The position numbers and the translations under genes are program-made. 64,000 bases of DNA. Source: an uncultured Eubacterium sp. (GTDB lineage Bacteria; Bacillota; Clostridia; Oscillospirales; Acutalibacteraceae). Under the pieces are notes generated by a model, which saw only the letters and a program-made list of their open reading frames with translations, was not told the origin of the DNA and made no database searches. Position 1 is the stretch's first letter; each line of letters starts with the position of its first letter. The DNA is taken from positions 8,753 through 72,752 of the forward strand of contig CAKSWS010000005.1 in assembly GCA_934512155.1 (NCBI GenBank). The letters run 5' to 3'. Positions 18,248-26,019 of the stretch are shown one piece after another.

Positions 18248-19315
18248 TTATTGGGCAAGTATGTAACTTGTTATTCCCCATTCCTCCGATTTTTCTTTTA
18301 ATGTTTCGCCGTCAATAGGTGATGTAATAAAGTAAACCGTATTTTTATCTGCTTCGGAATTGAATTTTAGCGAAATAATTTCGTCTGCATTTTCACTGTC
18401 AATGTCGTTTTGTGTAATGCGCACATTTTCAGCTTTTAACAGTTTAATGCCTTTGCCTAAATCGTTGTAAAGTTTTTGGGCAATGTAATCAAATCCGTCG
18501 TTATAATCGTCTGAAATATCGCTTGGCAGGTCGTATCCGTCAAGCACAAAAACATTAACGCCCATGCTGTAAGCTTCGGCAATAATATCTTTAATATAGT
18601 TGTATGTTCCGTCAGCGTTGGGGTTTAAATATGTGTTGTCTTTAGAATCCCTGTAAACTGCGCCGCTGGCAGAATAAATTGTTAAATCCGGGTCTTTTGC
18701 CGGCACTGCATTGTCCAAATAGCAATAAACTCTGCCAACAGTCAAAATATCTTGTTCTTTAAGTTTGTCTACACTGGATTTTAAATTTGCGGCAGGGAAA
18801 ACTATTGCACCGTAAGTGTCTACAACGGAAAGAGAACTTTTGTAGCCTATTGAGCCGTCGCTTCTTTTAATGTCAAAAGCTACGGCATTGCATCCGCTGT
18901 CGCTTGCCTTGTCATTAACAGCGGAAAGCATAACGCCGCCGTCTAACGAAACAGAATCGGTGTATAAGCCGCTTACGGTTAAATCCATACTGCTTAAATC
19001 CGCCTGTGCGCTTTCCTCACGTGCTTCCTGCATTGGCGGAATTCCCGTTCGTATCATATAAATGTCCATTGCCGTGTAGCCCACGCCTATAATAACAAAA
19101 GCAATAATTACAGCACCTAAACGTTTTAAGTTTTTCTTAACGGCAACTTTGGAGATTTTCTTTTTTTCTTTTTTCTTTGGTCGCAGATAGTCGTATTTAT
19201 CAAAATAATCGCCGTTGTAAACATATTTGTCCGCAAAATCAATGGGCCTGCCTTTTTCTTCTTCGGTCCATTTTGTATCACGTTCTACATTGTTGTAAAA
19301 GCGTTTCTTTTTCAT
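18248..19315 (-). CDS. Membrane-anchored protein with DUF4015-like glycoside hydrolase fold
   Basis: A 355-residue type II membrane protein: a highly charged cytoplasmic N-terminus (about 1-65, many Lys/Glu/Asp), one membrane helix (about 68-88) and an extracellular domain. The sequence NAVAFDIKRSDGSIGYKS, LTVGRVYCYLDN, TYLNPN and GVNVFVLDGYDLP follows the strand order of the DUF4015 putative glycoside hydrolase TIM barrel, but the domain is short and diverged, so enzyme activity is doubtful. The gene starts 1 nt after rpe stops and ends 7 nt before the cadherin-like gene. A wall-associated role is inferred from topology only. Confidence 0.7.
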   Translation of the reverse strand: MKKKRFYNNVERDTKWTEEEKGRPIDFADKYVYNGDYFDKYDYLRPKKKEKKKISKVAVKKNLKRLGAVIIAFVIIGVGYTAMDIYMIRTGIPPMQEAREESAQADLSSMDLTVSGLYTDSVSLDGGVMLSAVNDKASDSGCNAVAFDIKRSDGSIGYKSSLSVVDTYGAIVFPAANLKSSVDKLKEQDILTVGRVYCYLDNAVPAKDPDLTIYSASGAVYRDSKDNTYLNPNADGTYNYIKDIIAEAYSMGVNVFVLDGYDLPSDISDDYNDGFDYIAQKLYNDLGKGIKLLKAENVRITQNDIDSENADEIISLKFNSEADKNTVYFITSPIDGETLKEKSEEWGITSYILAQ

Positions 19316-19316
19316 T

Positions 19317-19964
19317 TCAGTTCAAACCCTTTGCGTTTTCTTTTAAAAGGCTTATTGTTTTTGCCGGATTTTCGCTTTTAAATACGGCAGAGCCTGCCAC
19401 AAACACGTTTGCACCTGCCTTTGCACAGGTTTTAATTGTTTCGGCATTTACACCGCCGTCTACTTCAATGTCTATATCGGGAAAATCGGCTCTTAACTTT
19501 TCAATTTTCGGCATCATATCTGCCATAAAGCTTTGGCCGCCGAATCCCGGCTCAACAGTCATAACAAGTACCATTGCCAATTTGTCCATATAAGGATAAA
19601 CGGCTTCAATAGGCGTGCCGGGCTTAACCGAAAGAGAGGCCTTGCAGCCGCATTCTAAAATTTTATCAATGGTGGCATTAATATCGTCATCACATTCGGT
19701 GTGGAATGTAATAATATCTGCTCCTGCATCTGCAAAATCCTGAATATATTGTAATGGGTGGGAAATCATAAGATGCACGTCGAACGGAACACTGCAAACG
19801 GATTTCATTGCTTTAATAACAGGTGCGCCTATGGAAATGTTTGGCACAAAGTGGCCGTCCATAACGTCAAGGTGAATAAGCTCTGCGCTTTCACATTTTT
19901 TTAATTCTGCCTGCAAGTTGGCATAGTCGGAAGCCAACATGGACGGTGAAATTTTAATATCCAT
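19317..19964 (-). CDS. rpe: Ribulose-phosphate 3-epimerase
   Basis: A 215-residue TIM-barrel enzyme that interconverts ribulose-5-phosphate and xylulose-5-phosphate in the pentose phosphate pathway. ISPSMLASDYANL, IHLDVMDGHFVPNIS (metal-binding His and Asp), DVHLMI, MTVEPGFGGQ and IEVDGGVN are all family signatures. The start MDIKISPS at 19964 matches the family; a longer frame begins MRRVIVI at 19985, but its first codons contain the GAGGAG that serves as ribosome site. First gene of a four-gene minus-strand operon ending in mgtE. It supplies the substrate for the split transketolase at 54.4-56.2 kb. Confidence 0.97.
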   Translation of the reverse strand: MDIKISPSMLASDYANLQAELKKCESAELIHLDVMDGHFVPNISIGAPVIKAMKSVCSVPFDVHLMISHPLQYIQDFADAGADIITFHTECDDDINATIDKILECGCKASLSVKPGTPIEAVYPYMDKLAMVLVMTVEPGFGGQSFMADMMPKIEKLRADFPDIDIEVDGGVNAETIKTCAKAGANVFVAGSAVFKSENPAKTISLLKENAKGLN

Positions 19965-20020
19965 AATTACAATTACTCTCCTCATCTTGGGTGTCTGTAT
20001 TATACTTAATAAGCAAATAT

Positions 20021-20049
20021 ATTATACATTCTGTTTGACTTAAAATCAA
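20021..20049 (-). promoter_or_regulatory. Promoter of the rpe-mgtE operon
   Basis: Minus strand TTGATT (20044-20049), 17-nt spacer, TATAAT (20021-20026). A second TATAAT-like element lies downstream near 19998-20003. Confidence 0.65.
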
Positions 20050-20076
20050 CTGAAAATAATCTCAAATAATTTATAC

Positions 20077-20105
20077 TTGTAATTAAAATATATGTGTAGT
20101 AAAAT
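20077..20105 (+). promoter_or_regulatory. Promoter of the ABC-F gene
   Basis: TTGTAA (20077-20082), 17-nt spacer, TAAAAT (20100-20105), followed by a strong AGGAGG ribosome site before the ATG at 20136. Confidence 0.65.
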
Positions 20106-20135
20106 AGACAAAGAATTTTTGCAGGAGGAATAGTA

Positions 20136-21743
20136 ATGATTCAAGCAAATAATGTTACGGTTCAGTTTGGCGGCAGAGCTCTTTTTGAAAGAGTTAATGT
20201 AATTTTTTCGCCGGGCAACTGTTACGGAATTATCGGTGCAAACGGTGCCGGTAAGTCCACATTTTTAAAAGTGTTAAGCGGTGATTTAGAGCCTCAAAAG
20301 GGCGAGGTCGTTATGACACCGGGTGAAAGACTTTCGGTTTTAGAACAAGACCACTTTAAATATGACGAATACGAAGTAGTAAGAACAGTGCTTATGGGCA
20401 ACCCAAGGCTTATTGAAATTATGGAAGAGAAGGATGCCCTTTACGCAAAACCCGATTTTAATGAGGAAGACGGTGTAAGAGCAGGTGAGCTTGAAGCCGA
20501 ATTTGCTGATTTGGACGGATGGAATGCCGAGTCTGATGCAGAATTTATGCTTAATAAATTGGGCGTTACAGATGAATATCACTATATGAAAATGGCAGAA
20601 TTACCATCTGATTTAAAGGTTAAGGTGCTTCTTGCAAAAGCACTTTTCGGCAATCCGGATATTCTTCTTCTTGACGAACCTACAAACCACCTTGATTTAT
20701 CGGCAATCCGCTGGCTTGAAAATTTCCTTTTGGATTTTGAAAACACTGTTATTGTTGTTTCCCATGACCGTCATTTCCTTAACAAGGTTTGCACACATAT
20801 TTGTGATGTTGATTTCGGTAAAATTCAAATGTATGTGGGTAACTACGACTTCTGGTATGAATATACCCAAATGCGTCAACGTCAGCAAAAAGACCAAAAC
20901 AAGAAAAATGAGCAAAAAATCAAAGAACTTCAGGAATTTATTCAGCGTTTTTCTGCAAATGCTTCTAAATCAAAGCAGGCAACAAGCCGTAAAAAACAGC
21001 TTGACGCTCTTGAGATGATTGATATGCCGGTTTCTTCACGCCGTTTCCCATATGTTGACTTTAAGCCTGACAGGGAATGCGGAAACGATTTGCTTTTTGT
21101 TGAGCATCTTTCAAAAACAATAGGCGACAGAAAAGTACTTGATGATGTTTCTTTTGTTATTCACCCAAGAGAAAAAGTTGCATTTGTAGGCTCGGACGCA
21201 GTTGCAAAAACTACATTATTTAAAATCATTATGGGCGAAATTGAACCTGATGAAGGTTCGTTTAAATGGGGCGTAACAACAAGCCAAAGTTACTTCCCAA
21301 GCGATAACAGTGCTTATTTTGACGGCGTTGATTTAAGCCTTGTTGACTGGCTTCGCCAATATACCACTCAAACTCTTGAGGCAGATATTAGAGGCTGGCT
21401 CGGAAGAATGCTTTTCAGCGGCGACGAAGCATTAAAAAAAGCTTCTGTTTTATCAGGTGGTGAACGTGTAAGATGCATGCTTTGCAAAATGATGCTAAGC
21501 GGTGCTAATGTTCTTGTTCTTGACGAACCTACAAACCACCTTGATTTGGAATCAATTACAGCTCTTAATAACGGGTTAATTCGTTATCCGGAAACTGTGC
21601 TTTTTACTTCCCATGACCATCAGTTTATTCAAACTATTGCAAACAGAATTATTGATATATCGGACGGAAAAATTACAGATTACACCGGTTCATACGATGA
21701 CTTTATTGAGAATTTTGATGATGAAAAGTTGAAAAAATATTAA
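20136..21743 (+). CDS. ABC-F family ATPase (YbiT/YkpA type)
   Basis: A 535-residue soluble protein with two ABC ATPase domains and no membrane part. ABC-F proteins act on the ribosome as translation factors or resistance proteins. Domain 1 has Walker A GANGAGKST, a degenerate signature (LPSDLKVKV) and Walker B LLLDEPTNHLD; a linker with charged helices (about 245-290, QQKDQNKKNEQ) follows; domain 2 has GSDAVAKTTL (Ala in place of the usual Gly of Walker A), SGGERVRC and VLDEPTNHLD. The AKTT variant and the WGVTTSQSYFP segment are usual in the YkpA/YbiT group, which points to a housekeeping rather than an antibiotic-resistance role. Single-gene unit. Confidence 0.93.
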   Translation: MIQANNVTVQFGGRALFERVNVIFSPGNCYGIIGANGAGKSTFLKVLSGDLEPQKGEVVMTPGERLSVLEQDHFKYDEYEVVRTVLMGNPRLIEIMEEKDALYAKPDFNEEDGVRAGELEAEFADLDGWNAESDAEFMLNKLGVTDEYHYMKMAELPSDLKVKVLLAKALFGNPDILLLDEPTNHLDLSAIRWLENFLLDFENTVIVVSHDRHFLNKVCTHICDVDFGKIQMYVGNYDFWYEYTQMRQRQQKDQNKKNEQKIKELQEFIQRFSANASKSKQATSRKKQLDALEMIDMPVSSRRFPYVDFKPDRECGNDLLFVEHLSKTIGDRKVLDDVSFVIHPREKVAFVGSDAVAKTTLFKIIMGEIEPDEGSFKWGVTTSQSYFPSDNSAYFDGVDLSLVDWLRQYTTQTLEADIRGWLGRMLFSGDEALKKASVLSGGERVRCMLCKMMLSGANVLVLDEPTNHLDLESITALNNGLIRYPETVLFTSHDHQFIQTIANRIIDISDGKITDYTGSYDDFIENFDDEKLKKY

Positions 21744-21755
21744 TTTAAATAAATT

Positions 21756-21789
21756 TTCGGCAGGATTTTAATTTCCTGCCGATTTTTTT
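21756..21789 (+). terminator. Terminator of the ABC-F gene
   Basis: Stem CGGCAGGA/TCCTGCCG followed by T7. Confidence 0.9.
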
Positions 21790-21820
21790 GTTGCCCTGTG
21801 GCTAAAATATTCTTTTATAT

Positions 21821-21849
21821 TTGACATTGTTTTGTTTAGTTGATATACT
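21821..21849 (+). promoter_or_regulatory. Promoter of the zapA operon
   Basis: TTGACA (21821-21826), 17-nt spacer, TATACT (21844-21849) with a TGn extension. The transcript should start near 21856 and carry a leader of about 90 nt with a hairpin-rich section. Confidence 0.82.
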
Positions 21850-21867
21850 AAATAATAGATAAAAATC

Positions 21868-21921
21868 AGCAAACGGCGACCTTTGGCGGCAATTTTCGCC
21901 ACGGCTGTTTGTTGCTTTGGT
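21868..21921 (+). promoter_or_regulatory. Structured leader of the zapA operon
   Basis: The leader contains an inner GGCG/CGCC hairpin nested in a longer imperfect pairing of AGCAAACGGC with the GGCTGTTTGTTGCT segment. There is no T-tract that would make it a terminator. Function unknown; possibly a stability or protein-binding element. Confidence 0.4.
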
Positions 21922-21947
21922 ATTTTTGTTTAAAGGCGTGATATTTT

Positions 21948-22298
21948 ATGGAAAGAAATAAAGTTCAATTAAAAATCAACGGTGCAAATTATACTATTGT
22001 TACGGATGATGACCCGGAATATGTAGAAGGCTTGGGCGAATTGATTGACAGTGAAATGAAAAATATTTCATCGGGCAATCCTGGTCTTTCTTCAATCCAA
22101 TGTGCGGTTCTTGTGGCTCTTGACCAGGCAGACGCTTGTAAAAAAGCAACTGCCTCGGCAGATAATCTTCGTGCGCAGATTAAGGATTATCTTGAGGACA
22201 GTGCAAGGGCAAGAATGGAAGTTGATGTGGCAAGAAGAGAAATTGAACGCCTTAACAGGGAAATAAGCAATCTTCGAAATAAACTCAGCGGAAATTAA
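21948..22298 (+). CDS. zapA: Cell division protein ZapA
   Basis: A 116-residue cytoplasmic protein. ZapA binds FtsZ and bundles Z-ring filaments. The N-terminal globular domain (KVQLKINGANYTIVTDDDPEYVEGLGELID) is typical, and the C-terminal half (about residues 60-115) is a long coiled coil rich in Arg/Glu. AAAGGCGTGA lies upstream of the ATG. It is followed 3 nt later by a U32 protein and then maf, an arrangement expected to be one transcript. Confidence 0.9.
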   Translation: MERNKVQLKINGANYTIVTDDDPEYVEGLGELIDSEMKNISSGNPGLSSIQCAVLVALDQADACKKATASADNLRAQIKDYLEDSARARMEVDVARREIERLNREISNLRNKLSGN

Positions 22299-22301
22299 TA
22301 T

Positions 22302-24308
22302 ATGGAATTTGAAATTTTATCTCCTGCTGGTTCGCAGGAGTCTTTAATTGCCGGCGTTAGGTGTGGTGCAAATGCGGTTTATCTTGGTGGTAAATCGTTA
22401 AACGCACGCCGAAATGCCGGCAATTTTAATGATGAGGAATTATTAAAGGCGGTTGAATATTGTCATAACCGTAATGTAAAGGTATATCAAACATTAAACA
22501 CTCTTTGCGGTGATAATGAATTAAGCGAAGCTTATGATGCGGTAAAAAAATCTCTTGAATTCGGTGTGGACGGTTTTATTGTTCAGGATTTGGGCGTTGC
22601 AAAAATGATGCACGATTGTTTTCCGAGTGCAAAACTTCATGCTTCCACCCAAATGAGCGTTATTACTCCTGCCGGGGTTGAAGAATTAAAGGAAATGGGC
22701 TTTGTTCGTGCCGTTTTGCCCAGGGAAATGACGGCAGATGAAATTGCTGAAATACGCAAAAGCACAGATATGGAGTTGGAAATTTTTGTACACGGCGCCT
22801 TGTGTATGAGCGTTTCCGGCCAGTGTTATCTTTCTGCCATGATTGGCGGCAGAAGCGGAAACAGGGGACTTTGCGCACAGCCTTGCCGTTTGCCCTTTTC
22901 GGCAGATAAAAGCGGCAGCTGCGATTTAAGTTTAAAAGATTTAAGCCTTGTAAACCATTTAAAAGAATTAGGCGATTTAGGTGTTATCAGCCTTAAAATA
23001 GAGGGCAGAATGAAGCGCCCCGAATATGTTGCCGCCGCTGTTACAGGTTTAAAAAAGGCAATAAACGGTAATTATGATTTTGAATATGAACAAAAATTAA
23101 AAAGTGTTTTCAGCCGCAGCGGATTTACGGCAGGGTATTTTGAAAACCGCCGTGGCAGTGAAATGTTCGGCACTCGTCAAAAGGAAGATGTTGTAAGCGC
23201 AAAAAGCGTGCTAAAGGATTTTTCTCATCTTTATGATAACGAAAATCCTCTTGTACCTATGGATATGGATTTTGTTTGCGAAAAGGGAAAGCAGGCAAAA
23301 CTTTTTGTTTCCGCTTTGGGTAGAACTGCCGTTGTTTTGGGTTCTGTGCCTGAAAAAGCAATAAATAAACCTATGGATGAGGCAGGTGTTGCCGCACGCC
23401 TTTCAAAATTGGGCGGCACTCAGTTTTTTGCACGCAATGTTAATGTTCGTGTTGATGATGGGTTGATTTTGCCTGCATCTGTTTTAAACGGAATGCGCAG
23501 GGAAGCGGTTGAAAAAATCAACTGTATTGAAAAGAAAAATGTTGATGCAAAACATTTTAATTTTGTAAAAAGCAACGTTATAAAAGGCGGTAATCCTTAT
23601 TTTACTGCCCGTTTTGCAAATGCAAATCAAATACCAAACAATCATCCTTTCAGGCGTGTGTTTATACCTATTCAAAGCAGTGTTGAAGATTTTGTGGATA
23701 ACAGAGCAGGAGTTGAAATTCCTCGTGGCTTGTTCGGCAAAGAACAGGAAGTGGTGAAACGCCTTACAATTCTTAAAAAAGCAGGTGTAAAAAATGCCCT
23801 TTGCGGTAATTTAGGCTCTTATAAAATTGCCCGGGATTTAGGCTTTAATGTGTTTGGCGACTTTGGACTTAATATTTACAACAGCTTGTCTGCAAGCCAA
23901 ATTAACAGCCCTGTTTTGTCTTTTGAACTTACTGTGGATAATGCAAATAAAATAAACGCAGATGATACCGGGCTTATTGTTTACGGCAGGCTGCCGCTTA
24001 TGTTAACACGAAATTGCCCTGTAAAAGCTCATATAGGTTGTGAAAATTGCGGTAAAAACGGTAGCTTGACGGATAGAAAAGGCATAACCTTTCCTGTTGT
24101 TTGTTCATCATATCCTTGTGTGGAGTTATTAAACAGCGTGCCCGTTTATATGGCAGACAGAATGAAAGAAGTTAAAACCGATTTTGCTCATTTTTATTTT
24201 ACAAGTGAAAGTAAAAAACAGGTTGAGGAAATAATATCTCTTTATAAAAATGGCGCCAAACCGCCGTTTGATTATACAAGAGGGCTTTATTACAGGGGTG
24301 TTTTATAA
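22302..24308 (+). CDS. U32 family peptidase-like protein (RlhA/YdcP type)
   Basis: A 668-residue member of the U32 family. The family's best-studied members (RlhA, TrhP) are prephenate-dependent RNA hydroxylation proteins rather than proteases; RlhA modifies 23S rRNA. The N-terminal barrel begins EILSPAGSQESLIAGVRCGANAVYLGG, followed by GFIVQDLG, LHASTQMSV, and the Cys-rich signature FVHGALCMSVSGQCYLSA...GNRGLCAQPCR that binds an iron-sulfur cluster. A DUF3656-type C-terminal region with ENCGKNG and VVCSSYPC follows. Its stop codon overlaps the maf start (TAATG). Confidence 0.9.
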   Translation: MEFEILSPAGSQESLIAGVRCGANAVYLGGKSLNARRNAGNFNDEELLKAVEYCHNRNVKVYQTLNTLCGDNELSEAYDAVKKSLEFGVDGFIVQDLGVAKMMHDCFPSAKLHASTQMSVITPAGVEELKEMGFVRAVLPREMTADEIAEIRKSTDMELEIFVHGALCMSVSGQCYLSAMIGGRSGNRGLCAQPCRLPFSADKSGSCDLSLKDLSLVNHLKELGDLGVISLKIEGRMKRPEYVAAAVTGLKKAINGNYDFEYEQKLKSVFSRSGFTAGYFENRRGSEMFGTRQKEDVVSAKSVLKDFSHLYDNENPLVPMDMDFVCEKGKQAKLFVSALGRTAVVLGSVPEKAINKPMDEAGVAARLSKLGGTQFFARNVNVRVDDGLILPASVLNGMRREAVEKINCIEKKNVDAKHFNFVKSNVIKGGNPYFTARFANANQIPNNHPFRRVFIPIQSSVEDFVDNRAGVEIPRGLFGKEQEVVKRLTILKKAGVKNALCGNLGSYKIARDLGFNVFGDFGLNIYNSLSASQINSPVLSFELTVDNANKINADDTGLIVYGRLPLMLTRNCPVKAHIGCENCGKNGSLTDRKGITFPVVCSSYPCVELLNSVPVYMADRMKEVKTDFAHFYFTSESKKQVEEIISLYKNGAKPPFDYTRGLYYRGVL

Positions 24309-24850
24309 TGTTAATTTTAGCGTCAAAATCTCCTCGCAGATTAGAACTTTTAAAGTTAATAACAACAGATTTTGTTGTAAAAACCGCTGATGCAGACGAA
24401 ACTTTGCCGGCAAAAATTTCACCGGCTGACGCAGTTAAATATCTTTCAAAAATAAAGGCGCGTCCTTTGGCAAACGGTAATGATGTTGTTATAGGCGCAG
24501 ATACGGTGGTTGCCGCAAACGGAAAAATTTTAGGAAAGCCGAAAAACAGGGAAAATGCCGCTGAAATGATTAAAATGTTAAGCGGAAAAACCCACAGCGT
24601 TTTTACAGGCGTTACAATTATTTCGCCACAAAAGGAAATTACGTTTTGCGTAGAAACAAAGGTTAAGTTTTATGATTTGACCGAGGATGAAATTAACGCT
24701 TATGTTGCTACCGGCGAGTGTGATGATAAAGCAGGTGCTTATGGAATTCAGGGTAAAGGTTCGTTGCTTGTGGAAAAAATAGACGGCGATTACTTTAATG
24801 TGGTTGGTTTGCCTGTTTCAAAGTTATACAGAGAGTTAAAAAATTTATAA
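24308..24850 (+). CDS. maf: Maf-like nucleoside triphosphate pyrophosphatase
   Basis: A 180-residue housecleaning enzyme that hydrolyses non-canonical or excess NTPs (dTTP/UTP type in many members) to NMP and PPi. LILASKSPRRLELLK is the N-terminal Maf motif, VIGADTVVA holds the catalytic Asp, and GKPKNRENAAEMIKMLSGKTHSVFTG and AGAYGIQGKGSLLVEKIDGDYFNVVGLP are the other family blocks. AGGGGTG inside the upstream gene is the ribosome site. Third gene of the zapA operon. Confidence 0.95.
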   Translation: MLILASKSPRRLELLKLITTDFVVKTADADETLPAKISPADAVKYLSKIKARPLANGNDVVIGADTVVAANGKILGKPKNRENAAEMIKMLSGKTHSVFTGVTIISPQKEITFCVETKVKFYDLTEDEINAYVATGECDDKAGAYGIQGKGSLLVEKIDGDYFNVVGLPVSKLYRELKNL

Positions 24851-24932
24851 AAAGTTTGTGTAGATTTACAAATTTAAGAAAAATAGATTGTATAATTCGC
24901 CGAAATTATGACGAAAAAATAATTTTTTTGTC

Positions 24933-24961
24933 TTGAACCGTTTAAGTTTTTGTGTTAAAAT
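24933..24961 (+). promoter_or_regulatory. Promoter of the PHP-domain gene
   Basis: TTGAAC (24933-24938), 17-nt spacer, TAAAAT (24956-24961) with a TGn extension. A small GGGC/GCCC hairpin (24971-24984) lies in the leader. Confidence 0.7.
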
Positions 24962-25021
24962 GTTTACACAGGGCAATTTCGCCCAAAAATTCAGTTAGTA
25001 CACGGTAGGGGAGTTGAAGTT

Positions 25022-25912
25022 GTGGCAGCAGATTTACATTGTCATACTAAATTGAGCGACGGTTCTGTCGGCATTGAAGATATTATTCAAATTGCTCATA
25101 AAAGCGGAGTAGACACTATTGCCATAACTGACCATGATTGCATTGCAGGCACTGTCAGGGGCCAGGTTATAGGTAAAAGATACGGCGTCAACGTTATTTC
25201 AGGTGTTGAAATTTCAGGTTTTGATTTTGAAGCAGGAAAAAAGGTTCATATTTTAAGCTATCTTGCAGATGCACCTAACAGGCTTGAGGGCATTTGCAAG
25301 CGCACATCGGTTGCTCGCAAAAGGGCAGGTCAAATTATGATGCTTAAGGTTGCAGGCCGTTTCCCGATTACAAGCGATTTTATTATTAATCATGCTTCAG
25401 GTTCTACAAATTTGTACAAGCAGCATATTATGCACGCACTTATGGACGCAGGCTATACAAATGAGATTTTCGGCAGCTTGTATTATGCTTTGTTTGACCC
25501 TGCCAGCGAAACAAATGTGCTTGCACCTACAAAATATCCGGATGTTAAAGAGGTTATTGATGAAATTCACGGCGCAGGCGGCATTGCTGTTCTTGCTCAC
25601 CCTGCAAAGTTTGATAATTTTGATGAAATAGGCAAGTATATTGATATGGGTCTTGATGGGGTAGAGGTTTGGCACCCTTCTGCAGATGATGCAATGGTTG
25701 CACAACTTGTTGCTTTTTGCAAAACTCATAAATTGCTTATGACCGGCGGTTCGGATTTTCATGGTATTTACGGCGATTCTACCGTAACATTGGGTTCTTA
25801 TTCCACTCCGCAGGAGCATCTTGATAAATTGCTTGGCTATAAAGCAAAAAAGAAAAGGGCACAGCGTAAGGCTGAAAAAGAAGCAGCCGCAGCAGCTGAA
25901 GCGATAAAGTAA
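25022..25912 (+). CDS. PHP-domain phosphoesterase
   Basis: A 296-residue PHP-domain metal-dependent phosphoesterase. DLHCHTKLSDG and ITDHDCIAG provide the first His/Asp metal ligands, VISGVEISG the Glu, VLAHPAKF a later His, and GGSDFHG the final Asp-His. The closest known activities are the YciV/RNase AM type (3',5'-nucleoside bisphosphate phosphatase or 5'-3' RNA trimming) and histidinol-phosphatase-like enzymes; the insert at about 95-150 (FPITSDFII, SGSTNLYKQHIMHALM) is like the YciV group. The start is GTG 25022 with GGGGAG 8 nt upstream. The Ala/Lys-rich C-terminus is probably disordered. Confidence 0.88.
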   Translation: MAADLHCHTKLSDGSVGIEDIIQIAHKSGVDTIAITDHDCIAGTVRGQVIGKRYGVNVISGVEISGFDFEAGKKVHILSYLADAPNRLEGICKRTSVARKRAGQIMMLKVAGRFPITSDFIINHASGSTNLYKQHIMHALMDAGYTNEIFGSLYYALFDPASETNVLAPTKYPDVKEVIDEIHGAGGIAVLAHPAKFDNFDEIGKYIDMGLDGVEVWHPSADDAMVAQLVAFCKTHKLLMTGGSDFHGIYGDSTVTLGSYSTPQEHLDKLLGYKAKKKRAQRKAEKEAAAAAEAIK

Positions 25913-25927
25913 TACAGTTAAGGATTA

Positions 25928-25953
25928 AACGTCGCATTGCGGCGTTTTTTTTT
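25928..25953 (+). terminator. Terminator of the PHP-domain gene
   Basis: Stem AACGTCGC/GCGGCGTT (one G-T pair) followed by T9. Confidence 0.88.
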
Positions 25954-25954
25954 G

Positions 25955-25983
25955 TTGTTTTGAAATTGTTTGTATGTTATAAT
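25955..25983 (+). promoter_or_regulatory. Promoter of the alpha-galactosidase gene
   Basis: TTGTTT (25955-25960), 17-nt spacer, TATAAT (25978-25983) with a TGn extension. It lies downstream of an in-frame ATG at 25960, which rules that start out. Confidence 0.65.
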
Positions 25984-26019
25984 CTTACTGAAAATTATTT
26001 ATTTAAAGGAATTTATATT

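Noticed and set aside
21130..21220. Broken second Walker A (AKTT) as a sign of an inactive ABC-F protein
   Set aside because: The Ala variant is usual in the YkpA/YbiT branch.
25960..26019. N-terminal extension of the GH27 enzyme
   Set aside because: The upstream start lies in the -35 box of the promoter; GH27 homology begins right after ATG 26020.
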